Shown here: one piece after another, positions 45,146-56,092 of the stretch
How the letters are laid out: each line of letters starts with the position of its first letter
How positions within the stretch are numbered: position 1 is the stretch's first letter
Assembly: GCA_021613535.1 (NCBI GenBank)
Contig: CP075494.1
Coordinates: forward strand, 15,686,001 to 15,750,000
Length of the DNA: 64,000 nucleotides
Reading direction: 5' to 3'
Source: Adineta vaga
Taxonomy: Eukaryota; Rotifera
Notes under the pieces: generated by a model
What the model saw: only the letters and a program-made list of their open reading frames with translations
Database searches by the model: none
What the model was told of the DNA's origin: nothing
Made by a program: the position numbers and the translations under genes

Positions 45146-45929
45146 ATACTCTAAAAGAAAATTTCCTCGTTGTATTACAGAAATTAGATTATCTTTCATT
45201 TTTCTGTTATATTAAGATCAGTATAGTAACGATATACAAAATTTAATAGATTTAAAAAAACACTTGAATACACACACAATATCTTGATAACAAATATCGA
45301 CACATAATTGTCCAATAATATGATGATAATCATATTTGGGTAGCAACAGGTAAAATTGTTTCTTCATTCATTCTTTTTATTAGATAGATGATATATCGAG
45401 CAATAACCATAGGGGTGTCACTTTTGCGTTCCGTTCTAAGGAATGGGAGTGCGCCAGAATACACCTCTTTCTGATTGTTTGCCAGTTATGAAAAGAATGA
45501 AATACGTCTACTCCTTTTAAAAAAGTCAAAGATTTAGTAGAGTTCCCCGTTTCAGGAACGGGGAACAGACAACAGTTTTGCTTAATATTGTACATAACTA
45601 CATGTCGCGCATCGAACTCTTTTATTTTAATTAAAAGAAAAAAACAATATTACAAAAATAATAATTTTATACAAAAGAATTTTCTACTAAGTCTCAGCTC
45701 TTAAAAGTGAAGTCCATTTTCCACCAATCGGTGTGAAGCTAGCACGACGCTCTTCGATACGAACAACTTCATATACCAAGAGATCCTATCAACAATCACT
45801 TAGGAATCGTTTATATAGCATTTCATTCAGTTGCAGCTTGTCAAGAATTTCTCGAAAAATTTCGTTTCTTGGATAAATTCTTATATATCACGTTATGTAT
45901 CGGTGTGAAGCTGCTAGCACGACGAAACA
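45146..45929. other. Intergenic with a 25-base palindrome
   Basis: GTTCCCCGTTTCAGGAACGGGG and following bases at 45542-45566 form a near-perfect hairpin. GGTGTGAAGCTAGCACGACG (near 45730) recurs as GGTGTGAAGCTGCTAGCACGACG near 45900. No gene. Confidence 0.45.
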
Positions 45930-46640
45930 AAGAATTTTGGATTTAACTACTAGAAACAAATTATTATCATATTTATATGATGCAAATAGTTTAAAAGATC
46001 GTTGAAAACAAATGATAGATACTGCTATAGAAATTTATAAAGATATAAAAGACAAAAATATCTCAAAAACATAAATATCAAATTAAAGATGATAATGTAA
46101 TATATGCTAAAGGACCTTATGGAAAATATGCGTCAAGTTCTCGTCATTTTTATGAAAACAGTTTTTATTACTCAAAATAAAATTTATGATGGAAAAGAGG
46201 GAAAAGATTGTAATGATGTAAATAAATAAATTAAAGATGAATATGTTGGACATGGCGGAAATGTAAATTTATTAACAAGAGAATTTAGACGTGGAGTTGA
46301 TTTTCAATCGGAAACAAAAGTTAACGAAGCAGATGGTATAGTTATTCAAACATTTTTTTCAAAAGATATTAAAGAAGAAATACAAACTAAAGGAAGAACA
46401 GTAAGGAAAGATGAGTTAGGAATTTATGAATTAATTTTATGTTTAGAACATCTTAGGAAGTCTGAGATGGAAACAGCAAGTAATGTCATATATGATTAGT
46501 TGAATAGACACAGAATTGAAAAAAAGTAATTCACACTCTAGAAATAAAAATGAAGAGAAGCATAAGCGTATATTAGATTGTTTTCGAAAAACAATAAATG
46601 GATATGACGACACAAAGTGAAAGGATTTAATTCAAGAAAT
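45930..46640 (+). pseudogene. Relic of a SecA-like DEAD-type helicase C-terminal domain
   Basis: Scattered open pieces resemble the second helicase domain of SecA-like proteins: GHGGNVNLLTREFRRGVDFQ (motif V position, TxxxGRGTD in the family), IVIQTFFSKDIKEEIQ, KGRTVRKDELGIYELIL (motif VI, GRxxRxGDxG in the family) and RILDCFRKTINGYDDTK. Several stops and frame changes separate them, so the gene is dead. Large SecA-like proteins occur in rotifers and ciliates; this assignment is from motif memory. Another superfamily 2 helicase is possible. Confidence 0.45.
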
Positions 46641-47435
46641 TATAGAGTTACCCAAGTAAATTTATGAATTTATTTATATGTTCTTTTCTTTATTTAATTA
46701 TAATTTGTACATTGTAATTACTTTCTCTAGTATGTATTTTATGTCATTTTTTATTATCGTATAATAGAAATACCAGTGTTTCAGAGTGAAATAATGTCAT
46801 ATTGAGTGTAGTATTTATTAATTCAAGACTGTAGCACATCTTATTTGTCTTTAATAAATTCATTAAAATAATCGATCGATGATATGATTATATATATTTA
46901 TAGATACAATCACTCAAAATCTATTACAATAGATTACGATACAAGGTCGAAAACATTCATAAAAAAACTATAAAGTGTTTTCATTGATATCTGTTAAATT
47001 TACATGAATTATTTTCACAATCAACATTCGAATAACATTATAATGTACTATAAATTATATTTCAAACCAACGCCTTATAAAATATGATTAGATTATTAAT
47101 CATTCAAATATTGTTATTTGAATAGTTGTTTTATTTATTGAGTTCTTAATTATCTGCTTATTAACAATATTACTACAAACAAGAATAGAAGTATGAAATA
47201 CAGTTAAAGCTCGATTTTTATTGGCATATTATGTAGTTGACTTTATAATAAATCATGAATGAATATTGTTTTAATCATTCATTAAACTATTTTATCATAT
47301 CTATACAAAATAGAAAGATATTTTGTTACTGCTATATCTTTGATTATAACAAATGTTACTTTATTCCTTTTTCTCTAAATAAAAAAAAGAGTTAAACTAA
47401 AATCAACTGTTATTTTAAAAGAAATAATTGATTAA
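46641..47435. other. Intergenic with a possible GPCR scrap
   Basis: A 25-base exact match ATGAATATTGTTTTAATCAT plus CATT occurs at about 47259-47283 and within the GPCR at 44578-44602. The rest is AT-rich with no gene. Confidence 0.4.
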
Positions 47436-48002
47436 TCATTTTGTTGTTTCTTTGTCACCAGAACTGTTTTGTATAATTTCAATCCAATATCCATCAGGAT
47501 CTAAGATAAATGCAATATGTCGCATTTGTCCATCTTCAGGTCGTTTTTTAAATCGAACACCTAATGTTGTAAAACGAGCACAAGCTTTATGAAGATCATC
47601 AACAAAGACACAAATATGTCCGAATCCTTTATGTTCAGGTTCATTACCAGATTTATATCCTTGAAAATCACTTTCAGGTAATTCTGTTCCCCAATTATGA
47701 CAGAGTTCAAGAATTCCTTGTTGTCTCCATAACCATTGCATTAATTGATCATGATTATCTCGATCTGGTACTTCGGATTGAGGATAACATAAGAAATAAT
47801 TTGTAAATTTTCCAGCAGGCATTGACATAACACGAACAAGAGTCATTCCAAGTATACGTGTATAAAAATCCAATGAAACATGTGGATCTTTGATACGGAA
47901 CATTGTGTGAGAAAAACCATACGATGATGTTATTGTATCTAATGGACCTGTTGGAAGGAAATGTGGATCAGGTGGTTGATAATTTTCAGGAAGACTGGAC
48001 AT
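47436..48002 (-). CDS. GLO1: Glyoxalase I (lactoylglutathione lyase)
   Basis: Converts the methylglyoxal-glutathione adduct to S-lactoylglutathione in the cytosol, using a divalent metal. The single exon of 188 residues matches the eukaryotic short form: RIKDPHVSLDFYTRILGMTL, the first Glu ligand in LELCHNWGTE, the His ligand in GFGHICVFVDDL, RFKKRPEDGQM and the last Glu ligand in DPDGYWIEIIQ. In animal enzymes the first metal ligand is Gln (QQTM); here the position is His (FSHTMFRI), as in bacterial enzymes. No targeting signal. A decayed copy lies 2.3 kb downstream on the same strand (45031-45145). Confidence 0.93.
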   Translation of the reverse strand: MSSLPENYQPPDPHFLPTGPLDTITSSYGFSHTMFRIKDPHVSLDFYTRILGMTLVRVMSMPAGKFTNYFLCYPQSEVPDRDNHDQLMQWLWRQQGILELCHNWGTELPESDFQGYKSGNEPEHKGFGHICVFVDDLHKACARFTTLGVRFKKRPEDGQMRHIAFILDPDGYWIEIIQNSSGDKETTK

Positions 48003-48157
48003 TTTCTTTTACAAATTATCAATGAATCGACAGAACGTAATTTAATGTGTTATTTCACAAAAATAAAGTTTTTTCTTATCAAAGTCTATCGAGATTGGAT
48101 ATAATAATAATACCAATCTTTTTACGAAAAATTGAGATTTACTAGATATAAATTTCT

Positions 48158-49817
48158 ATGCGAGAGATGTCTCTGCGAATCAGTATTTTTATTCTATCAT
48201 GCATTGCAATTATGTTAGGTATTTCTGAAAACCTGAAGCATTTAAGTATTGTTGTACCATCAGTTGTAAAGTATTACAAAGCAACAAGAAATTATCCATG
48301 TTTGTCACTGTGTCAATTACCAGTACGAACGTTTTTTTCTTCGACACTTACGAAATTATCTCTCAATGTAATTGATTTAACGGATGTTTATGCTTTACTT
48401 GATGGTCGTCTTAAACAACTGACTACACTAATCGTTCAAACTGAATCCATCTGGAAGTCCGGATCGACATTTGATAACTCTGTAAGTTTTTTCATAAAAG
48501 ATAGAATACAATTTTGTATCTTTTACTGGGCGGATGTGTATATATAGCATTCATGAGAAGTCTCAGAACATGAACAGTTGAGGTTAAGATCATCTATTTT
48601 TTCACGAAATTTTTACTAGACATAGCATCGCTAAAATATAATCATAAGCAACAATCAAGATTGGATAATACTGGAGTGGTATGAGATTTGAATTGCTGAT
48701 GTTGATGATGTGAGTAGGGGCACATTTACGAGTTACAAGTGAAAGTAATTGTAGAAATCTTTTGAACATTGATATCAAGTTAGCAAAGTTGAATGTAATA
48801 TATGAGTGCGACGTTCGTTCAATCGAGTATATATGTAGACGAATTTGATGTGTACAATCGCAGTTTAAAAGATTTGTATGATAGAATTTCATGAACAATA
48901 ATTCAACTAAATGTGAGTTCGACATATTTTGAAATATTCAACCAGTGCTGTAGAAGATCTGGTTGAAAAAATACATATTTCATAGAATGAAAGAAACGTT
49001 TAAGAGGAAAATTACAAAGACGAATAAGTAATGTTTTTCTTTCTTTCAGTATTATCATTAATTAATTTAAAATGTTTCTCATTAACATGTAACACCGTTC
49101 TTGCAAGATATGACTTTAGAATTGAACATCTTCTTCGTCGAATGTTACATCTCGAAGAATTAACTTTATTTCTTGATGTTTTGAAAACATCGCCATTCAT
49201 CTATGGTACTTATCTTAATGATGAAATTCTTATTCATATGTCACATCTTCAAACATTTATATTTTATATTGAATGTATGGATGACATTGATAATGATTTC
49301 AGTGTTCATGTATCTGCTGATGATATTAAACAAAGTTTTACAGATTTCATATATGAACAACTGACTTACATGGTGGATTACTTTGATCATAACTGTATGA
49401 TAAGTCGCGTTTTTTCACTTCCGACTTGCTCGAGCGTTTCCATTTCTAAAAAAATTAACTATTTCAAATATGTGGTCACCGTTTTGGAGTTACGACGAAT
49501 TTCATCTTCACGATAAAGATTGGTGTTCAATTATTGAATATCCATTTCTAAGTTATCTTGACATGACAGATGCAAATACTTATTATCTTGAACACTTTCT
49601 TAATGAAACGAAAACACATTTACCTTGTTTATCAAAATTAAAAGTTGATTATGATCAGTTAGAGATGGTAACAAACAATTTTACAAAAGATGAAATACGA
49701 CGCACTTATAGTACAATAAATGAATTCAGTTTCGATTATCCGATAGATCATTTAGAAGTTATTACTAGTCGTTGTCCTTCATTGGCAAAATCATACATGG
49801 TGAACTATAAATGTTAA
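48158..49817 (+). pseudogene. F-box-family leucine-rich protein, 5'-truncated and frameshifted
   Basis: Leucine-rich segments ISENLKHLSIVVPSV, TLTKLSLNVIDLTDVYALLD, LINLKCFSLTCNTVLARYDF, MLHLEELTLFLDVLKTSPF, MSHLQTFIFYIECMDDID and HLPCLSKLKVDYDQLEMVT match the repeat half of the F-box proteins numerous in bdelloids. The N-terminal F-box expected just before is missing. The join across the large gap 48482-49049 does not keep phase with the best splice sites. Near 49440-49470 the frame changes again (YFKYVVTVLEL to WSPFWSYDEFHLHDKDW). It may be an expressed remnant but is unlikely to be a working substrate adaptor. Confidence 0.55.
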
Positions 49818-50254
49818 TCTCAAATATGATCTTTTATTTAAAAAAATCCTGTTTATATAAAGAAACGATAAAAAAATAGAAACAACACTTTTTTCTTCTT
49901 ACCGTGTTTTTTATATGATGCATTGAAAAGCTGAAAGCATATCTCTATTTATTTCGATGATACTTGTAGAATAGAATTTGTTGCTGTCATGAGTTTTAGC
50001 TCAAGTTATTTTGATAAAATTCCAAGCTGAGACTTTTTTCAAGACATTCACGAAGTTTCTTTATGTTAACTTTGACTTACAACGAAAAACTTCTTCGATT
50101 CCAGTTGTGACCTGGAAAGATATAATTCTTTTCGATGTCTTCTTGTTTATATTTCTTTCCGAACACATGGCTTGTATTTTTCTCTTTTCTGACTTTCCGA
50201 TAAATAAATATATATGTATGATCACATGTCTTTTTCAAAAGAGATTCTTTCAAA
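49818..50254. other. Flank of the unknown gene; shared with 54690-54872
   Basis: 50100-50254 aligns with 54690-54872 (words GATCACATGTCTTTTTCAAA against GATCACATTTCTTTTTCAAA), so the duplicated block begins upstream of the coding frame. It is presumably the promoter of the unknown gene. Confidence 0.55.
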
Positions 50255-51058
50255 ATGACATCATTATTATCATCCGTCCATCCTATCAAACGATATGCAA
50301 CAGAACATTCATTTGTTCCATTACTTACTTCATCTGAATCATTCATTCTTAGTTATGATGAGTATCCTCAACCGTTAATTCGTTTATTTAATAGTAATTG
50401 TAATCAAATAATGTGTACTTATCTTCCATCATTATTAGTTGATATGTGTTATTCATCGTATCTTGATTCATTTATCCTTCAAACATCTGTATGTCTTTAT
50501 AAATTAAATTCATCGATTGGCAAAATAGAACATATTGATGATTATGAATTATTAAAAGAAAATCGTTCAATGTCATCTCTTTGTTCAACAAATGATCATC
50601 GTTTATTTATTTTATATCGTTTTGGTGAATATTTAGATCAATATCCACGTGGAAAACGTATCTGGAAACGACGACATTTATGTGATTCAATATCAGAAGA
50701 TATTTCATTAATTCGATCATCAAAAAATGATGATAATTCATTTCTTCTTGGTTTACTTATTGTTGAATGGAATGGTGTATGGCGTATTGATATTTTTTCA
50801 TCATCATTACATAAACTTCATACAGGATTTCGTTTCAATGGATGGACACGTGATGTCTGGTTATCTGAATGGTCACCTTATCAATCTTGGTTTGTTGGAA
50901 GTACATATCGTCTAATGATTGATTCTAAAGGACAACCAATAAATATTCCAACACATGAACTTAATTCTAATGTAAAGAATATTAGTTGGATGACTAACTT
51001 TAATCATATTAAACTAATTGTCACACGAGAAGAAAAAGTATTGACATTTTTTAAATAG
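50255..51058 (+). CDS. Unknown 267-aa protein, possibly beta-propeller-like
   Basis: One open exon. I do not recognise the family. The composition is rich in aromatic and beta-forming residues, with repeating strand-turn blocks (LVDMCYSSYLDSFILQTS, LCSTNDHRLFILYRFGEY, LGLLIVEWNGVWRIDIFS, WLSEWSPYQSWFVGSTYRL, WMTNFNHIKLIVTREEKVL). These are spaced like blades of a WD/kelch-type propeller, but canonical GH..WD motifs are absent. There is no signal peptide or membrane segment. The last 70 residues are almost identical in the truncated copy at 54873-55134, which supports real coding. A larger ancestral gene with lost 5' exons is possible. Confidence 0.65.
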   Translation: MTSLLSSVHPIKRYATEHSFVPLLTSSESFILSYDEYPQPLIRLFNSNCNQIMCTYLPSLLVDMCYSSYLDSFILQTSVCLYKLNSSIGKIEHIDDYELLKENRSMSSLCSTNDHRLFILYRFGEYLDQYPRGKRIWKRRHLCDSISEDISLIRSSKNDDNSFLLGLLIVEWNGVWRIDIFSSSLHKLHTGFRFNGWTRDVWLSEWSPYQSWFVGSTYRLMIDSKGQPINIPTHELNSNVKNISWMTNFNHIKLIVTREEKVLTFFK

Positions 51059-51209
51059 TTTTCTATCTAAAAAATAAAAGAAAATCATAAGTTTAGCAAC
51101 GAAAATTTCTTTTATGTATGTGAAACTGTCGACATGTGTTGATAATTGAACATGATTACTTCTCTTTTGATTAACATCTGAGAAATCTTTTCGCATTTCG
51201 CGAAGAGTT

Positions 51210-51272
51210 TGAATCATATTCAATACTTTTATCTTTCAGTTCATTGCATTAGGTCCAATACCACCATAATCG
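51210..51272 (-). pseudogene. Relic of V-ATPase subunit E last exon
   Basis: The plus-strand words TTCATTGCATTAGGTCCAAT and ACCACCA correspond to TTCATTGCATATAGTTCAAT and ACCACCA at 55411-55437 in the intact gene, on the same strand and at the same place relative to the unknown gene. Only about 60 bases survive, with indels. Confidence 0.75.
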
Positions 51273-51383
51273 GGAGGATATAGGTGGATAATGAGGAAAT
51301 TTCATAGTTATCTTAGTCGCACTCAACTATGACAGTGGTTTAGCTCTGCTGAAATAAGATATAGTCAGAAAAATACACCTCTA

Positions 51384-53825
51384 TTAAAAATGATCGTTAC
51401 ATGAACATTTTCCATCAGAAAAACGATGGATACGATTTGCATCACGAACAATAATCTCACAACGACGAAATTGACTGATCAGTTTGATTGCACCATCTAT
51501 TAAAGAAAGAAATCGTATGAAAATACATCATGTTTCTCTAGATTAATCCACAAGGATTATAAAAGAGTAACTTACGACAGTCACCACAAATACGGAGATT
51601 CTTCACGATTTGAATTCGTGATGGAACTGGTCGTTGAATAAAATTGTATGCAAGTGCCAACCGTTCACTGTGACTATTGAGAACCGATTCAACAGTTTCG
51701 TCAGGCATCAGAGGACGTGTTATCCAACTTGCATCAAACTTATGACCATGTTCGATAAGTTCTTTTTCTAGTCGATCAAGTTCATCATATAATTCAGATG
51801 TTCGTGGATGAAATCGATCTTGAGCACGAAAATGCTGAAAAATTCAATCACACATTCAAATAAAATAAAGAACAGAATCATTCCTATTTGCCACAATTTC
51901 ACCGTTGAATTCTGTCCACGCCAGACCAATCTGTTTTTTTGCACCTGATTGAGTCATATTCCATCTAATTTGTGATGCTTCTTCTAGTTCTCCTGTTGAT
52001 GCAAGAGTATTAGTAAAGAGTATCGAAGCAGGTACCAACGATTCGTCACCATTATGGAATAATTCTCGTATTCGATGAACTGTTTGTCTTGCTAGAGATG
52101 CATCATTTCGATTACGAGCACCCGATAACAATGACGCTAAAAAAGAACAAAGCCTTTATATTTCCAGTAATTGAGATGAAATCAACTCCTTCTGTTTAGA
52201 TGAAACTCACAAGAAAACATTGATTATTATACTTATGAACAGTTTTGAAAAGATCCATAGATAACTTACTATACATCGGAAGAGAAGGAGACTGATGACG
52301 TTCATATTCTTGAATCAATCGTTTTGCTTCATCGAACAAAAAGGATCGACTTAAACAATCAATCTAAATAGACCAATTCATAGTTAGTTGTTCAATAATG
52401 AAACCTATTTCATAACCATGCTTGTGTAAATCCATTTATCTTTCATTTGAATTGTTGAGAAAATTGTCCGAGCTTCATCAACAAGTCCTGAATGAGAACA
52501 TGCATTCAAAATACAAGTAAACGTTTTGTCAACAATCATTTCTGATGGCATTCGATGATAAAGTTCAATTGCAGCATGCCCCATTCCATTCAATCCATAT
52601 GCATTAACTATTCTCATAGGTTAATAAAACATACAATACAAAGCAAAATACAAACTTACTCATAGCAGTATAGGTTACATGATTGGGTTGATTGATCTGT
52701 TCAAATACTTCTTTCGCTTCATTTATACATCCTGTTTTGCCCTTTTTAGATACAAAAAAAAGATCGATCAATAGATAAATAATTGTAAATTTGTTTCTAT
52801 ATTTACTCACCCACATATGAATCAAAGCACTTTCAAGTTTGAAATCATTTAACATCGTAGATGGAATCTGTTTGACAATCGATCTACAACGTGATTCGAT
52901 TCCAAGTTGAGCACAAGCATCGATAAGAAGAAGAAAGGTGATAGAATTTGCTTCAATACCTTCACTTTTCATTTTCTCATAAAGATCGATAGTTTTCAAA
53001 GGCATACTATGTTCATTGTAACCTTTCATCATTTGTCCATAATCGATTACAACGCGTTTAATTTTAGTGAATACATTCTCAGCATTTGACAAATCACCAC
53101 ATTTGATAAACATATCGAAGGCAGAAGTGAGAATGAATTCATTTTTATGATGAATTGATGACATTTGTGACCAAACTTTCTTACCAAAATCTAATGCTTG
53201 TTTTGTCTGAACCTGAGCACAACTGTTGAATAAAAGACATAGATGGATTTCATTTGGATTAGTTATTTTTTTAAAGAGTTCAATTGCTTTTTCGGACATA
53301 TTATTTCTTATCAAACCTAAATAAATAAGCGCAATTTCCAAATAGGATCGAACGTATCAATCAATTTACCTTTCATCATTGAACCATAGTGGGCTGATGT
53401 CTTCTTAATCGATGAATCAAAAACACGTTGAGCATCGTTCATTCGACCACATTCAACTAGAAGTAACAAAGAATAATTTCAATGTCGTTAAAAAATATAA
53501 ACTTACTATAGAAATTAATAAGTGATGTTTGAATGTAACTGTTGTTCAATAAACTATCTGAGAGATTTTTATGAATGATTTGACCACGTTCGAGATAACT
53601 TAATCGAGTACAAGCTTTGAATGCTCGAACAAGAATTCTGTCCGTTAGAATTGTCTGATGTTTATGTTTATCAAATAGATCAAGTGCTTTAACAAATTCT
53701 TTTCTATCATTTAGTTTCTTCATTTCAATATCAATATTTATCTGTTTTGAACTGATTATTGTACGTAGAAGATTGACAGATTTCCATTTTGTTTGATGAG
53801 AGATAAGACTAAAGGTAGTGAACAT
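51384..53825 (-). CDS. DYW-type PPR protein D, inverted outlying copy
   Basis: The same exon plan as gene C, on the opposite strand and 22 kb away. MFTTFSLISHQTKWKSVNLL (presequence-like) leads to [109 protein letters not shown] plus H, and the end HRFSDGKCSCNDHF with TAA at 51384-51386. Its distinctive flaw is at 51891-51890: the intron before the exon beginning QHFRAQDRFHP has a GC donor (GTG then GCAAAT), where the other copies have GTAAAT. Weak splicing there would give EIVANRNDSV and a stop, removing the deaminase. It sits between the two copies of the unknown gene and has no beta-2 neighbour. Confidence 0.82.
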
Positions 53826-54872
53826 CTAAAATAATAAATCAAATAATCTTTCTATGAATTCGACCTAATCGATCATTATATATAAGAAATCAGATGACGA
53901 GCAAGATTGTTCATTATCTTTTCGAATTTTCCCTTTTCGTTTCTAGATAAAGTGACAATGACTAATCAAAGAAATGAATGATGTTAAATTTGAATTTTTG
54001 ATCTTTTATATCATTTGCAGTAGAGATATTAATGTTTTTATTCCACAATTGACTTCTCAGATGGAAAAAGATTTCATTCATTTTTTTGTTTACTTCTGAA
54101 ATTTGATTTGTTTTTAACAATTCCATGCATATTATTCATTGGTATCTGTTATTCGTGTATAATACCTTGTTCATATTAACAGATGTCGTTAGTAAAAGAC
54201 GAAATGATAAGCAACATAGTGAAATAGTTCTTCTCGCTGTTATGTCATGTATATATCTTTGTCCTCACTTTATGTCAAGATTTTCATTAATAAAAATAGC
54301 TAATTTAACACAATCGAAAAGAATAAACATGAAAAACAATATTTTTTATTGTAAAAACGTTTAATAACTGCTAATAAAACTAAGCATGCTAACAGAAATG
54401 AAAAGATATTTTTCTAGACGGTTATTCCGAAATCCTATATCTATAGCTCTATGACAAGTTCATATACTATACATAAGTATAAGTTTGCAAAGTTTCTCAT
54501 ATACTTTGCTATGTTATTGATACTTGAGTATTCTCTTGTTTAGCTTACTGAAGCGAATGGGATCAATGAATAATTTGAATTTGCCGGAAAATCAAATTCT
54601 CCATCAAATCATTTAATTTGTATTGCTAACTTTAATCATAATGTTGTTTTCTCAAAACGATATGTCTTGAATCACTTGACAATACATATCTGTCAATGTC
54701 CTTTGTACATATCTCTTTTCGACTATATGATCTGTATTTTTCGTCAGATCCTTTCCCGTTTTGTATGAACACGTTTCTACTAGTACTATTTTCTCTCTCT
54801 TCAGATTTGTCATATAGACGTGTTTATTTATGTATACGATCACATTTCTTTTTCAAATGGGATCTTTTCAAA
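53826..54872. other. Upstream flank of PPR D and start of duplicated block
   Basis: 53840-53990 resembles the upstream flank of the other PPR genes, including the TCTAGATAAAGTGACAATG / ATCATTCTCACTTTATCTA correspondence. 54690-54872 copies 50100-50254. A 79-codon frame at 54125-54364 has no feature. Confidence 0.5.
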
Positions 54873-55134
54873 ATGATATCATTATTATTATTGGTCCATC
54901 CCGTCAAACGGTATGCAATGGACAGGTGATGTCTGGCTTTCTGAATGGTCACCTTATCAATCTTGGTTTGTTGGAAGTACATATCGTCTAATGATTGATT
55001 CCAAAGGACAACCAATAAATATTCCAACACATGAGCTTAAATCTAATGTAAAGAATATTAGTTGGATGACTAATTTCAATCATATTAAACTAATCGTCAC
55101 ACGAGAAGAAAAAGTTTTGACATTTTTTAAGTAA
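54873..55134 (+). pseudogene. Truncated second copy of the unknown gene
   Basis: It starts MISLLLLVHPVKRYAM, matching MTSLLSSVHPIKRYAT of the intact copy. About 550 bases are then missing, and the sequence resumes at GDVWLSEWSPYQSWFVGSTY in another frame through to the same C-terminus (EEKVLTFFK, stop near 55132). The tail differs from the intact copy by few substitutions, so the deletion is younger than, or close in age to, the duplication. Confidence 0.8.
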
Positions 55135-55289
55135 TTATTTCAAGGTAAATAAAACTTATGGTTTTTCTTTTCTCGTCAATAAGTTCAAGTTTATATTCCA
55201 CACAAAATTATTCGAAATTGCTTTAAAAAAAAACAATTATCATATAATTTTCAATTGTATACTACTATTGAAATGTTCATATGAATCGC

Positions 55290-56092
55290 TTAGTCATGAT
55301 ATTTTCTATTTGGATTAATACCAAAGAGTTTTTCTCGAATTTCCGGCAGAATTTGTTGAAATATCATTGAAAGTCGAGCTTCAATTGTATTTGATACTTT
55401 GATCTTTCCATTCATTGCATATAGTTCAATACCACCAGCTCTAAAAAAAAAAGAAAAAAATCTCATCTTGAAATATTCTTAGTTATCTTCATAGAACACA
55501 TACGAATCATCAGATAAGAAATTCTTCTCATCAATATTCACATGAATATCTTTTTGTTTTAATTCTTGTTTATATTTATTCACAGCATCTGGAATAAGTT
55601 GTTTAACAAGATCAACATCATTTCTTCGACATCGAATTGTAACATTTTTTTCCATCAAAAGAAAAAGTCCTTGTGCAATAAGATTTGTAAGAATCGTTGT
55701 ATATTTCGATTGATCTTGTGTCAACATCGTTAATTGTTTTCTTGCTTCTTCTTTCAATGTTTGAACATAATCATCACGTGCTGTGAGAATAGACAGACGA
55801 CTTGCATTAGCAAGATTTGAATGTTGAATTTTCTTTTGTAATTCAATTTGTTTTTCTTTCTTATCATAATATTCAATAGTTTTAACACGTTGTTGTGAAA
55901 CTAAACGACTTTTTTCAATATTAAATTCTTCTTCAGCTTTAACTTCAATTTCTTCAACTTTTTCAGAAGCTTCTTGTTGAATAAAAGCAATCATTTGTTG
56001 AATCTATATATGAGAAAAGATTTCAATTTCATTTGAAAAGAAATAATTTCAATTCAAACCTGTTTACCAACATCATTTTCACTTAGAGTCAT
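55290..56092 (-). CDS. ATP6V1E1: V-type proton ATPase subunit E
   Basis: Peripheral stalk subunit that ties the catalytic V1 sector to the membrane sector of the vacuolar proton pump. Three exons (56060-56092, 55504-56003, 55290-55440) give 227 residues, matching the usual 226. The N-terminus is MTLSENDVGKQ then IQQMIAFIQQEASEKVEEIE, followed by the long coiled coil KAEEEFNIEKSRLVSQQRVK, YYDKKEKQIELQKKIQHSNL, ILTARDDYVQTLKEEARKQL and VTIRCRRNDVDLVKQ. The last exon is AGGIELYAMNGKIKVSNTIE, ending LFGINPNRKYHD. All splice junctions keep frame. A relic of its last exon lies at 51210-51272. Confidence 0.95.

Noticed and set aside
45542-45566. Perfect-looking hairpin as a terminator or small RNA
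   Set aside because: No adjacent gene end or T-run, and no second copy was noticed. Left as an unexplained palindrome.
48602-48925. 107-codon minus-strand frame within the F-box-type relic
   Set aside because: Looks mildly leucine-rich, but no repeat register or start context fits. It lies in the gap of a decayed plus-strand gene.
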